Positions 45,381 through 54,518 of a DNA stretch of 64,000 nucleotides are shown here, piece after piece. Where the stretch lies: positions 62,001 to 126,000 of the forward strand of contig JAHXHS010000003.1 of the NCBI GenBank assembly GCA_025656455.1, given 5' to 3'. Both the position numbers and the translations under genes were made by a program. The notes under the pieces are model-generated. The model saw nothing but the letters and a program-made list of their open reading frames with translations, made no database searches and was not told the DNA's origin. This DNA comes from Candidatus Thiodiazotropha sp. (ex Epidulcina cf. delphinae) (GTDB taxonomy: Bacteria > Pseudomonadota > Gammaproteobacteria > Chromatiales > Chromatiaceae). Each line of letters opens with the position of its first letter. The first letter of the stretch is position 1.

Positions 45381-46508
45381 TCAGCGATATTGGCGAAGAT
45401 ACCACCATTCGAAGAATCGTTTCAGCCAGTGGAAGAGGGCCATATTCGGCATTACGATGTTGTTCTTCATAGTGCGCGCCACCAGCATCCCGCTGGTCTG
45501 GCTGTCGACGATGCAGAGCAGTTCCACCTTGAAGGTCTCTTTCGGCGTTTCGCCGTTGAATTCCGCCAGCAGGTTTTTTGCTGCGGCAACCGCTTGCAGG
45601 TCAGCCATGTGCGCCTGTTTGGGCATCCATTCCGGCCCCGGAAAACTGCCCGAGTCGCCAGCCACATAGACGCGCTGCAGGCCCTCGACCCGGCACTGGG
45701 CGTCCGCCTTGATCAACCCGCCCGGCGAGCGGGGCAGTTCGGTATTGTCGAACCACTGGTTGCCGGTCATGCCGGGCATGAAGAGGATCAGGTCGGCGTC
45801 AAAGGCGCCGCCTTCGGTGACCACACCGGAACGGGTGAACTCCACCATTTTATGCCCGAGCCGGGTCTCGATATCCCGCCGCTCCATCTCCCGCATCAGG
45901 CCGGCGACGGCCTTGGGGCCGAGCCGTTGACCGGGAGAAGCCGCCGGGGTGAAAAAGATCAGCTTGAACTTGTCGCGGCGCTTCTCGAGCCGTAACTGCC
46001 GGTCGATACCGAACAGGAACTCGAACATCGGACCGCCGCGCATGGCGCTGGGCTCCTTGGGATTGCCGGCGAAGCCAACGGCTATGACGCCACCCTCCAT
46101 GGCCCTGAGGCGCTCACCGATCTTTATCGCGGCGGGGATGCCCTCGCAAGGTGTAATGGCGTGCTCGATGCCTGGCAATTTCTTGATAAAGCGCCCACCG
46201 GAAGCGATGATCAAGGCGTCGTTTTCGATCTCGCCCTCGCGGGTCTTCAACAGGCGGCCGTCGGCGCTGAGGCCACTGGCTTGCGCAGCGACATGCCTGA
46301 CCTGCATGCGGGTGAAGAAGGGGGTCAGGGGGATGATGAGATCCCCGGGTTGGCGAATGCCCGAGGGGATCCAGATCGAACCGGGCAGATAGTGGAACTC
46401 CGCCTTAGGGCTGACGACCGTGATCTCGATCGACTTGTCCTGCGCCCGCAGGCTCCTGATGGCGGTCAGCGCGGCAAAACCGCTGCCTACGATAGTCACT
46501 CGCTGCAT
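45381..46508 (-). CDS. Sulfide:quinone reductase-like flavoprotein
   Basis: About 375 residues of the NADH-dehydrogenase II/SQR fold. FAD motif VTIVGSGFAALTAIRSL at the N-terminus; second dinucleotide region GGVIAVGFAGNP; C-terminal FAD motif VYVAGDSGSFPGP. The C-terminus has amphipathic, aromatic residues (FHWLKRFFEWWYLR) suited to peripheral membrane binding. Classical SQR uses two or three redox cysteines. Here few cysteines remain (ITPCEG, AQCRVEG, ELLCIVD), so the exact type is uncertain. ATG 46508 is preferred: GGAG lies 7 bases upstream. Confidence 0.8.
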   Translation of the reverse strand: MQRVTIVGSGFAALTAIRSLRAQDKSIEITVVSPKAEFHYLPGSIWIPSGIRQPGDLIIPLTPFFTRMQVRHVAAQASGLSADGRLLKTREGEIENDALIIASGGRFIKKLPGIEHAITPCEGIPAAIKIGERLRAMEGGVIAVGFAGNPKEPSAMRGGPMFEFLFGIDRQLRLEKRRDKFKLIFFTPAASPGQRLGPKAVAGLMREMERRDIETRLGHKMVEFTRSGVVTEGGAFDADLILFMPGMTGNQWFDNTELPRSPGGLIKADAQCRVEGLQRVYVAGDSGSFPGPEWMPKQAHMADLQAVAAAKNLLAEFNGETPKETFKVELLCIVDSQTSGMLVARTMKNNIVMPNMALFHWLKRFFEWWYLRQYR

Positions 46509-46595
46509 GCCCATACTCCAAGTTGTTTATTACCCGGCAATATCATCACCCATTCAAATCTCAGATAATTTTGAGTGGATGTCTGTTTAGAAACC

Positions 46596-46668
46596 CGTAG
46601 GTCACGTTGCGCAGCTACGTGACACCGCCGTTGAGTCAGGTAGCCGCTCCGCGCCAACCTGACCTACG
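46596..46668. repeat. Imperfect inverted repeat
   Basis: CGTAGGTCACGTTG (46596-46609) pairs with CAACCTGACCTACG (46655-46668) at 13 of 14 positions. It lies in a 362-base stretch (46509-46870) without genes, which otherwise shows nothing recognisable. Confidence 0.5.
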
Positions 46669-46870
46669 ACTGAACCCGGCAATATCGCTTAGTTTACACC
46701 AACAAGCAATACAAACGGTCGGCATGTCCGAGATTGTTTGCGCAGCAGGCGTTTACTGCTTCATGTATGACGAGTCGTGCTGAATCGAGTAAAAAACAGT
46801 CCTTACGAGATGGACGCAACAGATGGCGAGATAGCCTTCAACGGACGAGGGTGATTCGTCCGGGGTAATC

Positions 46871-47104
46871 TCAAAGACCAATAAGTTCTGCGTGAAGCCC
46901 CTGAAAGTGGGTAATGGACAACAGGTCTTTGCTGTTGACCAATTCGGGATTGTACTCCAGTAAGAACAAGTGGGGGTGTTTCTGGTCCACATGCACCGAC
47001 ACCACCCCATCCCGGCTGCGGAAGGCCTCTTCCAATTGAGCAAGACCGTCGGCATCCAATGTTTCATCCACATGCAGCGTGACATCCGCGAGATCGATGT
47101 TCAT
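46871..47104 (-). CDS. Small HMA-like protein without metal motif
   Basis: 77 residues. The alternation of strands and helices (MNIDLADVTLHVDETLDAD, LAQLEEAFRSRDGVVSVHVD) resembles the ferredoxin-like heavy-metal-associated fold, but the CxxC metal site is missing. ATG 47104 has GGAGAG upstream at good spacing. It may share a transcript with the RND adaptor 148 bases upstream. Function unknown. Confidence 0.7.
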   Translation of the reverse strand: MNIDLADVTLHVDETLDADGLAQLEEAFRSRDGVVSVHVDQKHPHLFLLEYNPELVNSKDLLSITHFQGLHAELIGL

Positions 47105-47252
47105 GATTTTCTCTCCTTCAAGTCGGTAAGCGCTGCACAATCGCTTCCGGTTTTTATTACCTTGCGGCTGTTGAATGGCCGGTTGTGTGCCGATAGCCCC
47201 TTTTATGGCGAGGCTACAACTAAAGAGAATAGTCGGAAAAACCGGGATTGCA

Positions 47253-48314
47253 TCAATTCACCGGTTCAACCTTCATCCCCTCCTGGAGTTCGAGGAATCC
47301 CTTGGTGATGATTCGGTCGCCCTGCGCCAGGCCTTGGAGGATTTCTATCCTGTCTGCGATGCGCAGGCCGCTGTTGACGGCGATTCGTCTCGCCTGCCGT
47401 TCACTGTCCAGCCGGTAGACGTATTCTCCTTTGTTGTCCCGCTGCAGCGCGTTGAAGGGGATGGTGATGCGGGAGCGCTCAGCGGTCTTCAGCGTGACCC
47501 GGCAGAGTTGTCCTGAGCGAGCCCCTGCAGGCACCGGGTCGAGGGCCACTTCGACCAGGCCCATTCGGGTCCTCTCATCGAGTTCCGGGTGGATGCGTGC
47601 GATCCTGCCCGGGAAATGCCGTTCGCCGAGTCCGTCGATACGGACCGTGACGGGATCGCCGAGTTTGAGTTGCGGCAGCAGCAGGTCGGAAACCAGGATC
47701 CGGGTGACCAGGGAGTCGGGGTCGATCAGCGTCAGCAGATGGGTGTGGCGGGGGACGACGTCGCCGGGTTCGACCAGACGCTCGCTGACCAGGCCGGTGA
47801 ACGGCGCCGTGATGCGCGTGTAACCCAGACGCGCCTGCAACATCCGTTGCTCCGCCTCGGCCACGCTGAGGTCGGTGCGGGCGCGCGCCAGCTCATCCTC
47901 GGAGACCGCCTTTCGCTTGGCCAATCCCTGCTGGCGCTTGAGATTGACGCCCATCTGTCGCGCGGTGGCGATGGCCTTCTCCAGTTCGGCCTTCAGCAAC
48001 TCATCCTCCAGCCGGGCGATCAGCTCTCCCTGCTCGACCCGGTCGCCCTCGAAGGAAGGGAGTGCGGTTATGCGTCCCTCCTCCTGGTTGAAGATGCGCA
48101 CCCTCTGGCGCGCCTTTAATGTGCCGTTACGCTCATGCTTCAAAGCCGATGCCTTGGCCTCGACCGTTTCGATGGCGACCAGGTGGACCTTGGGAGACGG
48201 CTTGTTTTGTGGTTCGGCGCCGTCGCTGCCTGACCCCGGGGAGCAGCCCATCGTCAGACAAAGGAGTATCGACCCGATCGTCACCCCCAGGGAGTCACAC
48301 CCGCTCTTTCGCAC
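47253..48314 (-). CDS. RND efflux periplasmic adaptor (lipoprotein)
   Basis: 353 residues. Lipobox LTMGC indicates lipid anchoring in the inner membrane. Membrane-fusion-protein architecture: beta-barrel and lipoyl halves around a helical hairpin (about 95-165, ELEKAIATARQMGVNLKRQQ), with ARLGYTRITAPFTGLVSERL in the lipoyl domain and a C-terminal proximal domain (GLAQGDRIITKGFLELQEG). It would link an RND pump to an outer membrane channel. GTG 48314 is used; GTG 48284 is possible. It begins 3 bases after the S24-like gene and is not adjacent to a pump gene. Confidence 0.9.
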   Translation of the reverse strand: MRKSGCDSLGVTIGSILLCLTMGCSPGSGSDGAEPQNKPSPKVHLVAIETVEAKASALKHERNGTLKARQRVRIFNQEEGRITALPSFEGDRVEQGELIARLEDELLKAELEKAIATARQMGVNLKRQQGLAKRKAVSEDELARARTDLSVAEAEQRMLQARLGYTRITAPFTGLVSERLVEPGDVVPRHTHLLTLIDPDSLVTRILVSDLLLPQLKLGDPVTVRIDGLGERHFPGRIARIHPELDERTRMGLVEVALDPVPAGARSGQLCRVTLKTAERSRITIPFNALQRDNKGEYVYRLDSERQARRIAVNSGLRIADRIEILQGLAQGDRIITKGFLELQEGMKVEPVN

Positions 48315-48317
48315 GGT

Positions 48318-48674
48318 TCAATGCTGCCCGACAGGTCTGGGAGCTGCGCCGTTGGGGACATAGGGGTGGTAGTGTTTGATCTCGCGGCCGATATTGCGCT
48401 GCACCACCACGCCGATAATCTTAAACTCACCGTCGCTAAGCTCGATATCGGGATAGCCCGCTTTCAAGGCGACCAGCCGCTTGCCCGATCCGCCCTCTGA
48501 GACGTATTGACGGAACCAGCGCTCCCCTCGGGCCTCGGCCACCACGTAGGCGCCGGTGGCGCAGATCTCGGAGGGCTCGATGACGATGACGCATTTCTCC
48601 GGGAACTCGGGCGCCATGCTGTCATCCAGCACCTGCAGGGGATAGAGTTCGTTGTAACTGCAATCTTTGCTCAT
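48318..48674 (-). CDS. S24/LexA-like peptidase-domain protein
   Basis: 118 residues without a DNA-binding domain. The S24 signature LQVLDDSMAPEFPEKCVIVIEP includes the SM dyad position of the nucleophile serine (quoted: VLDDSMAPEF, CVIVIEP). A catalytic lysine may lie in RLVALKAGYP. LexA-type proteins of this short form are known in sulfur oxidisers; their role is unclear. ATG 48674 is chosen from family length; TTG 48743 would add 23 residues. It is 3 bases before the RND adaptor and probably in one operon with it. Confidence 0.75.
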   Translation of the reverse strand: MSKDCSYNELYPLQVLDDSMAPEFPEKCVIVIEPSEICATGAYVVAEARGERWFRQYVSEGGSGKRLVALKAGYPDIELSDGEFKIIGVVVQRNIGREIKHYHPYVPNGAAPRPVGQH

Positions 48675-48813
48675 GACCACATTTGTTGGGGTTATACCGG
48701 ATTCGATGAGGTTTCGTGCGCTTGAATATCCGGTGAAATTCAATGGCGCAGGCCTGTCTGAATTCCGCTAGAATCGCTGTTTCGCCGTCCACTCACCGCT
48801 CATATTAGTGTAG

Positions 48814-48914
48814 TGTCTCATATTGTTTGACGTTATCAGAGGCCCGCCAATGCCTCAAGTCGCCCGCAGGAAGTGCCCTTGGTGGGCCTCTGATATCAGC
48901 AATTAGTATGAGAC
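48814..48914. repeat. Nested inverted repeat upstream of ABC exporter
   Basis: Outer arms GTCTCATA (48814-48821) and TATGAGAC (48907-48914). Inner arms ATCAGAGGCCCGCCAA (48835-48850) and TTGGTGGGCCTCTGAT (48879-48894) pair with one mismatch. It ends 6 bases before the ABC exporter start, so in mRNA it would form a long hairpin touching the translation start. Confidence 0.7.
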
Positions 48915-48920
48915 AGTAGC

Positions 48921-50717
48921 ATGGTTCATAACATCCGATCCCAGCCCCAGGTTCATAAGGACCGGCGCGATTTCCACAATTTGCGCAATATGCTGCCCTT
49001 TCTTTGGGAGTACCGGGGGCGGGCGCTGTTCGCCCTGGGGTGTCTGGTGCTGGCCAAGCTGGCGAATGTGGGCATCCCCCTGGTGTTGAAAGAGATCGTC
49101 GACAGCCTGGAGCGAGGGGACAAGACCCTGTTGGTGATGCCCCTGTTTCTGTTGCTGGGTTACGGCGCCCTGCGCCTTAGCAGTTCCCTGTTTAACGAGT
49201 TGCGCGATGCGGTCTTTGCCCGGGTCCGCTATCGGGCGATGCGCAACCTCTCCAGCCGGGTGCTGGCTCATCTGCACGAACTCTCGTTGCGGTTCCATCT
49301 GGAGCGCCAGACCGGCGCCATCAGCCGCGACCTTGAGCGGGGCACCCGCTCGGTCAGTACCATTCTCAACTACATGGTATTCAGCATTCTGCCGATGGTG
49401 GTGGAGTTCGGTCTGGTGGCAGCGGTGCTGCTGAGCCAGTATGACATCCTCTTCACCCTGGTCACCTTCGGAACGGTGGCGGTCTATGTGGGATTTACCC
49501 TGGCCGTCACCGAATGGCGCATGGAGTATCGCCATATCATGAACCGCCTCGACTCCCAAGCCAACAGTCAGGCCTTCGATAGCCTGATCAACTATGAGAC
49601 AGTGAAATATTTCGGCAACGAACCACTGGAGTTGAAACGCTTCGATGAGACCCTCTCCCGCTGGGAAGGCAATGCCGTGAAGAGCCAGACCTCCATGTCG
49701 CTGCTCAACTCCGGTCAGGGCGGTATCATCGCCGTCGGCGTGACCCTGATCATGGTTCTGGCCGCCAACGGCGTTGTGACCGGGAGCATGTCCCTCGGCG
49801 ATCTGGTGCTGGTCAACGCCTTTATGCTGCAGCTCTTTATTCCGCTCAATTTTCTCGGCATGGTCTACCGGCAGATCAAATACTCCCTGGCTGATATGGA
49901 TCTGATCTTCAAACTGCTGGAAAGGGAGCCGGAGATCACCGATGCGCCGGATGCGAGGGCGTTGCGTCTGGACGGCGGCGAGGTGCGTTTTGAAAAGGTC
50001 GATTTCGCCTATCAGGCAGAGCGAGAGATTCTGCACGCAATCGATTTCACCATCCACGCCGGGGAGAAGGTGGCGGTGGTTGGCCATAGCGGGGCGGGTA
50101 AGTCCACCCTGTCGCGGCTGCTGTTCCGTTTCTATGACGTCAGCCGTGGGCGTGTCACCATCGATGGTCAGGATATACGCCAGGTCACCCGGCAAAGCCT
50201 GCGCTCGGCGATCGGCATCGTGCCGCAGGATACAGTGCTGTTCAACGATACCATTCTCTACAATCTGGCCTATGGGCGGCCCGGCGCCACGATGGAGGAG
50301 ATCGAAGAAGCGGCGCGCATCGCCCATATCGTGGATTTCATCCAACAATTGCCGGAGGGTTACCAGACGGTGGTGGGAGAGCGGGGATTGAAACTCTCCG
50401 GGGGAGAGAAGCAGCGAGTCGCCATCGCCCGGGCAATGCTGAAACGGCCGCGGATCCTGGTCTTCGACGAAGCCACCTCCTCCCTCGACACCAAGACCGA
50501 GCAGGCGATACAGGAGACACTGCGGGAAGTGGCCAGAAACCATACCACCCTGGTGATCGCCCATCGCCTCTCCACCGTGGTGGATGCCGATCGCATCCTG
50601 GTGATGGAGCGGGGGCGGATTATGGAACAGGGCACCCATCCTGAGCTGCTGGCGGCAGCGGGTCTCTACCGGCAGATGTGGCAACTGCAGCAGAAAGAGG
50701 AGCAGGACCCGGCATGA
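48921..50717 (+). CDS. ATM1-type ABC exporter
   Basis: 598 residues, a half-transporter with fused membrane (about 25-325) and nucleotide-binding (about 350-590) domains. Walker A GHSGAGKST, signature LSGGEKQR, Walker B ILVFDEAT and the H-loop IAHRLST are intact. The membrane part resembles Atm1/HMT-type exporters (NYETVKYFGNE, FLGMVYRQIKYSLADM), which move glutathione- or persulfide-linked compounds. Start ATG 48921; the ribosome-binding site is poor and is adjacent to a long inverted repeat. It overlaps cca by 4 bases. Confidence 0.92.
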   Translation: MVHNIRSQPQVHKDRRDFHNLRNMLPFLWEYRGRALFALGCLVLAKLANVGIPLVLKEIVDSLERGDKTLLVMPLFLLLGYGALRLSSSLFNELRDAVFARVRYRAMRNLSSRVLAHLHELSLRFHLERQTGAISRDLERGTRSVSTILNYMVFSILPMVVEFGLVAAVLLSQYDILFTLVTFGTVAVYVGFTLAVTEWRMEYRHIMNRLDSQANSQAFDSLINYETVKYFGNEPLELKRFDETLSRWEGNAVKSQTSMSLLNSGQGGIIAVGVTLIMVLAANGVVTGSMSLGDLVLVNAFMLQLFIPLNFLGMVYRQIKYSLADMDLIFKLLEREPEITDAPDARALRLDGGEVRFEKVDFAYQAEREILHAIDFTIHAGEKVAVVGHSGAGKSTLSRLLFRFYDVSRGRVTIDGQDIRQVTRQSLRSAIGIVPQDTVLFNDTILYNLAYGRPGATMEEIEEAARIAHIVDFIQQLPEGYQTVVGERGLKLSGGEKQRVAIARAMLKRPRILVFDEATSSLDTKTEQAIQETLREVARNHTTLVIAHRLSTVVDADRILVMERGRIMEQGTHPELLAAAGLYRQMWQLQQKEEQDPA

Positions 50718-51862
50718 AGGTCTACCTGGTCGGCGGCGCCGTGCGGGACCGGTTGCTCGATCTACCGGTCGTTGAACGGGACTGGGTGGTGGTGGGGGCC
50801 ACCCCGGATGAGATGCTGACCGAGGGCTTTCGCCGGGTCGAAGGCGACTTTCCGGTCTTTCTCCATCCACAGACCGGCGATGAATACGCCCTGGCCCGCA
50901 CTGAGGTCAAGAGCGGTCCCGGCTATCAGGGTTTCCAGGTCGAATGTGGCCCCGATATCCGCCTGCAACAGGATCTGCTGCGGCGCGATCTGACCATCAA
51001 CGCCCTGGCCATGGATGAGGCTGGCAATCTGATCGATGTTTGTCACGGAGAGGACGATCTGCGCGAGGGGTTGCTTCGTCATATCACCCCGGCCTTTATC
51101 GAAGACCCGGTCCGGCTGCTGCGCATCGCCCGCTTCGCCGCCAAGTTGGGGCGATGGGGCTTCCGGGTGGCCCACGGCACCCACCGGCTGATGAAAGCGA
51201 TGGCCGCCTCTGAGGATCTGATGAGCTTGACGTCTGAGAGGATCTGGCGGGAGATGGGCAGGGCCTTGGCGGAGCCCCAACCCTGGCGTTTCTTCGAACT
51301 GCTCCACGGCTGTGGCGCACTGCAGCGATTGCTGCCCGATGTGGCAGCCGGGATGGGGGTTGCAGCCGGTCACGGCAAGGGGGAATCGGTAGCCGTCATG
51401 TCGGCACTCAAGCGGGCCGTTGCTGTCACAGAGGATAGCGCGGTTCGCGGTGCGGCGGCGTTGTTCGAGGCGGCCCGTCAACAGCGGGATCCCGGTCTGT
51501 GGATGGCGAACCTGCGCCTCGACAAAGCGGTGCGTCTGTTGCTGAATGACTTGTTGTACTTCAATCGCCAAACCCTCGACAGGGGTCGGGCGGCGCCGCT
51601 GCTGAAACTGGCCATGCGGCTTAAGCCGCAGCAACAGCCCGAGCGCTTTCGGCGTTTTCTCCAGGCATCCCGCGGACTTTGGCCTGAGCTGATGACCAGG
51701 CTGGCGCCGCGCCTCGAACTGGCGGGTGAGATCGTTGCGGCCGGCGCGCCGGCCGAGCTGACCGGCTCCCCCTTGGAAGGCCAGGCGCTGGGGCAGGCGA
51801 TTCAGGCCTGGCGAGTGGCCCGCCTGGAAGAGGCGCTGCGCGCCATGGAGGCATCGAACTGA
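50714..51862 (+). CDS. cca: CCA tRNA nucleotidyltransferase
   Basis: 382 residues, class II. N-terminal head YLVGGAVRDRLL, the metal-binding aspartates in VERDWVVVGATP, the RRDLTINALA motif, and FIEDPVRLLRIARFAAKLG in the neck. It adds or repairs the 3'-CCA of tRNAs. No C-terminal HD phosphohydrolase motif is evident, unlike the E. coli form. ATG 50714 overlaps the ABC exporter stop. Confidence 0.95.
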   Translation: MKVYLVGGAVRDRLLDLPVVERDWVVVGATPDEMLTEGFRRVEGDFPVFLHPQTGDEYALARTEVKSGPGYQGFQVECGPDIRLQQDLLRRDLTINALAMDEAGNLIDVCHGEDDLREGLLRHITPAFIEDPVRLLRIARFAAKLGRWGFRVAHGTHRLMKAMAASEDLMSLTSERIWREMGRALAEPQPWRFFELLHGCGALQRLLPDVAAGMGVAAGHGKGESVAVMSALKRAVAVTEDSAVRGAAALFEAARQQRDPGLWMANLRLDKAVRLLLNDLLYFNRQTLDRGRAAPLLKLAMRLKPQQQPERFRRFLQASRGLWPELMTRLAPRLELAGEIVAAGAPAELTGSPLEGQALGQAIQAWRVARLEEALRAMEASN

Positions 51863-51894
51863 CCCGGTTTTGAGGTTCGTGATAGAGTCCGCGT

Positions 51895-53568
51895 ATGCAA
51901 ATCGAAGAGAAACAGCTGCCGATGAACAATGGCTCCGGCGCCGGGGAGGAGGTGACACATCCCCATGGCTGGCAGGCTTGGCTGGAGGGCCTGATCGATC
52001 CCAGGCACTGGCCCAGTCTGCGGATCCTGTTTACCGGCAATCTCCTGCTTCCGATCCTGGTACTCGGGGTGAGTCTGCTGGTCTGTCTCACCGCCACGCT
52101 GCTGTTGATCGGTGAGCCGGGGGGGCGTTCCACGGTGCAGGTCGTGCTGGCGCTGGCAGTCTCCCTGGCGCTGTTTTCCCTGCTGCTGGTGTTGATACGC
52201 CTGCGCAGCCAGCTGCTGCGTCCCCTGGCTTCCCTGGAGCAGACGGTGAACCATGTCTGTCAGGGAGAGCCGGTTGCCAGCAATGACTATGAGCAGACCG
52301 GCGTGCTCAGCGGTATGGCGCGGGATATCGACAGCCTTAGCGAGGAGCTGACTGATATCTACGAAGATATGGAGGTCAGGGTGGCTCGCCAGACCTGGCG
52401 ATTGGCGCAGAAGACCACTTCTCTGCAGGTGCTTTACGATGTCGCCGCCGGCATCAACCGGTCGGAAAACCTGGATGAGTTGCTGTTGGAGTACATGGGG
52501 GTCTTTAAACGCATGGTCAATGCCCGCTCCGCCACCGTCCATCTGGTGCTGCCCGACGACAAGGTGCGGCAGGTAGGCTGCATCGACCAGGACGGCAAGC
52601 TCTACAATGAGCAGGAGATGTTGCCGATCAGGCTCTGCCAATGCGGCATCGCCCTCTCTCCGGGGGATATTCTCTGCGGCCAGGACTCCCGGCTCTGTTC
52701 CAGCAGGAATAAGCGGCGCATGTTCGGCGTCGACGAGGTGGAGCGGGTCTCGGTGCCGATGTGGTATCACGGGGATGTGCTCGGTTTCTATCACCTGTAT
52801 GTGGATAAGCCGGGTATCTATGACGGGCGAGAGGATGTTCTCGATATCCTCAACACCATCGGCAGTCATCTTGGGATGGCGGTGGCCAAGCAGCGATCAG
52901 ACTCAGAGGCGCGCCGGCTGTCGATTGTCGAGGAGCGCGCCTCCCTGGCCCACGAACTGCACGACTCCCTGGCGCAGACCTTGGCCAGTCTGCGGTTTCA
53001 GATATGCATGCTGGAGGAGACGCTGCAGAACGGCCGCGCATCCGGGCGGGCGCAGCAGGAGGCGCGGCGTATCCACAACGGCGTGGATGAGGCGCATGGC
53101 GAGTTGCGAGAGTTGATCAACAGCTTCCGTGCGCCGCTGGATCAGCGGGGTCTGGTGCCGGCCCTGGGCAAACTGGTGGAGCGCTTCAATCAGGAGACGG
53201 AGATCCAGGCCTTTTTCCAACCCGATTGCATCAAGACCGATCTTACCACCAACCAGGAGATGCAGGCCCTGCGTATCGTTCAGGAGTCCCTGGCGAATAT
53301 CCGCAAGCACGCCAAGGCCCATACCGTGAGGGTATTGCTGCGTTGCCGCGGTTCGGGCAGGTATCTTATCCTGGTGGAGGATGACGGCGTCGGTTTCGAA
53401 GGCGCCGCCCCACAGGGCAGTCCCGGTGAACACATCGGTCTGTCGATTATGGAGGAACGCGCCAGGCGGGTCGGGGGTGAGTTGTCGATAGAGAGCGAGC
53501 CCGGCGAGGGGACCCGGGTCGAACTGATGATTCGCAATCCCAAAAGCGAAGCGCCTTTACAGAGGTAA
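51895..53568 (+). CDS. NarX-type sensor histidine kinase with cysteine cluster
   Basis: 557 residues. Two membrane helices (about 48-72 and 80-101) are separated by only a few residues, so no real periplasmic sensor exists. A HAMP (about 105-160), a GAF-like domain (about 180-330) and a HisKA_3 kinase follow, with the His in ELHDSLAQTLASLR and ATPase motifs EDDGVGFEG and GLSIMEERARRVGG. The GAF domain carries four cysteines in the pattern C-x-C-x10-C-x6-C, suggesting a redox or iron-sulfur sensor. The NarL-type regulator gene starts 7 bases after. Confidence 0.92.
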   Translation: MQIEEKQLPMNNGSGAGEEVTHPHGWQAWLEGLIDPRHWPSLRILFTGNLLLPILVLGVSLLVCLTATLLLIGEPGGRSTVQVVLALAVSLALFSLLLVLIRLRSQLLRPLASLEQTVNHVCQGEPVASNDYEQTGVLSGMARDIDSLSEELTDIYEDMEVRVARQTWRLAQKTTSLQVLYDVAAGINRSENLDELLLEYMGVFKRMVNARSATVHLVLPDDKVRQVGCIDQDGKLYNEQEMLPIRLCQCGIALSPGDILCGQDSRLCSSRNKRRMFGVDEVERVSVPMWYHGDVLGFYHLYVDKPGIYDGREDVLDILNTIGSHLGMAVAKQRSDSEARRLSIVEERASLAHELHDSLAQTLASLRFQICMLEETLQNGRASGRAQQEARRIHNGVDEAHGELRELINSFRAPLDQRGLVPALGKLVERFNQETEIQAFFQPDCIKTDLTTNQEMQALRIVQESLANIRKHAKAHTVRVLLRCRGSGRYLILVEDDGVGFEGAAPQGSPGEHIGLSIMEERARRVGGELSIESEPGEGTRVELMIRNPKSEAPLQR

Positions 53569-53575
53569 AACAGAT

Positions 53576-54244
53576 ATGCGGGTATTGCTGATAGATGATC
53601 ATGCCCTGTTTCGCATCGGCCTTCAGGAGTTGCTGGAGCGCCGAGGAATCGAGGTGATCGCCATCGGTGACTGCCTGAAGGGAATAGAGACCGTGGCTCA
53701 TGAGCGGCCTGACGTGGTGCTGCTCGATATGCGCATGCCCGATATGACCGGCACCGAGGTGCTGACGGTGTTGCGAAAACACTACCCGGAGATGCCGATC
53801 AGTATGCTCACCACCAGCCGCGAGGAGTCGGATGTCATCGACGCCTTGCAGCAAGGAGCCCAGGGTTATCTCCTCAAGGACATGGAGCCGGATGAGTTGA
53901 TCGACGCCCTGCAGCAGATCAAGCAGGGCCAAACCGTGGTCGCCAAGGAGTTGACCGGTATTTTGGCCAAGGCAGTGCAAGGGGAGCGTCACAGCACCAG
54001 CAAAACGGCCTCGTCGCTGGACGATCTCACCCCCCGTGAGCGAGAGATTCTCTGCCACCTGGCCGATGGTCAGAGCAACAAGGTGATTGCCCGCAATCTG
54101 GGGATTTCGGACGGCACGGTGAAGCTGCACGTGAAGGCTATCCTGCGCAAGCTCGAGGTCCATTCCAGGGTCGAGGCAGCAGTGATCGCCGTCGAACAGA
54201 ACCTCTGTTCCCGGGGCGCGCCAGAGAGAACGGTTGATCGTTAG
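53576..54244 (+). CDS. NarL/LuxR-family response regulator
   Basis: 222 residues. The receiver domain has acidic pair DD (near 7-8) and phosphoacceptor Asp in VVLLDMRMPDM. The C-terminal LuxR-type helix-turn-helix is LTPREREILCHLADGQSNKVIA followed by LGISDGTVKLHV (quoted: LTPREREILCHLADG, NLGISDGTVKLHV). It is the partner of the kinase just upstream. Six bases after its stop, a 251-bp MITE-like element begins. Confidence 0.95.
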   Translation: MRVLLIDDHALFRIGLQELLERRGIEVIAIGDCLKGIETVAHERPDVVLLDMRMPDMTGTEVLTVLRKHYPEMPISMLTTSREESDVIDALQQGAQGYLLKDMEPDELIDALQQIKQGQTVVAKELTGILAKAVQGERHSTSKTASSLDDLTPREREILCHLADGQSNKVIARNLGISDGTVKLHVKAILRKLEVHSRVEAAVIAVEQNLCSRGAPERTVDR

Positions 54245-54249
54245 TTACA

Positions 54250-54500
54250 ACTCAAGTTTCGGAGTTCATCTTGTTCCCATGTTCTACGAGTTTCGTAGGG
54301 TGCGGCCCTGCCGCACCGTAACTTGAAGCCCTGGAACCCAAGGTATTGGGTCAGGGGGCCGCGAAGTGAAGAAATCCGTCATAGCAAACAGGAGCGCAAC
54401 CCAGCATGGTGCGGCAGGGCCGCACCCTACGCCCTGTTCACATTGTGCGTTCCCACATAGAACATGGGAACGCGTTAAATTTGAACTCCGAAACTTGAGT
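54250..54500. mobile_element. 251-bp MITE-like element, copy 2
   Basis: Same element as at 26581-26831 in opposite orientation, 246 of 251 positions identical. Flanks show TACA on both sides (54246-54249 and 54501-54504), consistent with a short target duplication. It contains opposed hairpin motifs at 54295-54317 and 54408-54430. It ends 18 bases before the rhodanese start codon. Confidence 0.9.
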
Positions 54501-54518
54501 TACAATACACTATACTTG

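Noticed and set aside
48903..50870. 655-codon open frame antisense to the ABC exporter
   Set aside because: Same effect of codon bias in the real gene; the sense frame has all ABC motifs.
54366..54518. N-terminal extension of the rhodanese gene
   Set aside because: The extra codons are the inside of the 251-bp repeat element and do not resemble rhodanese sequence.
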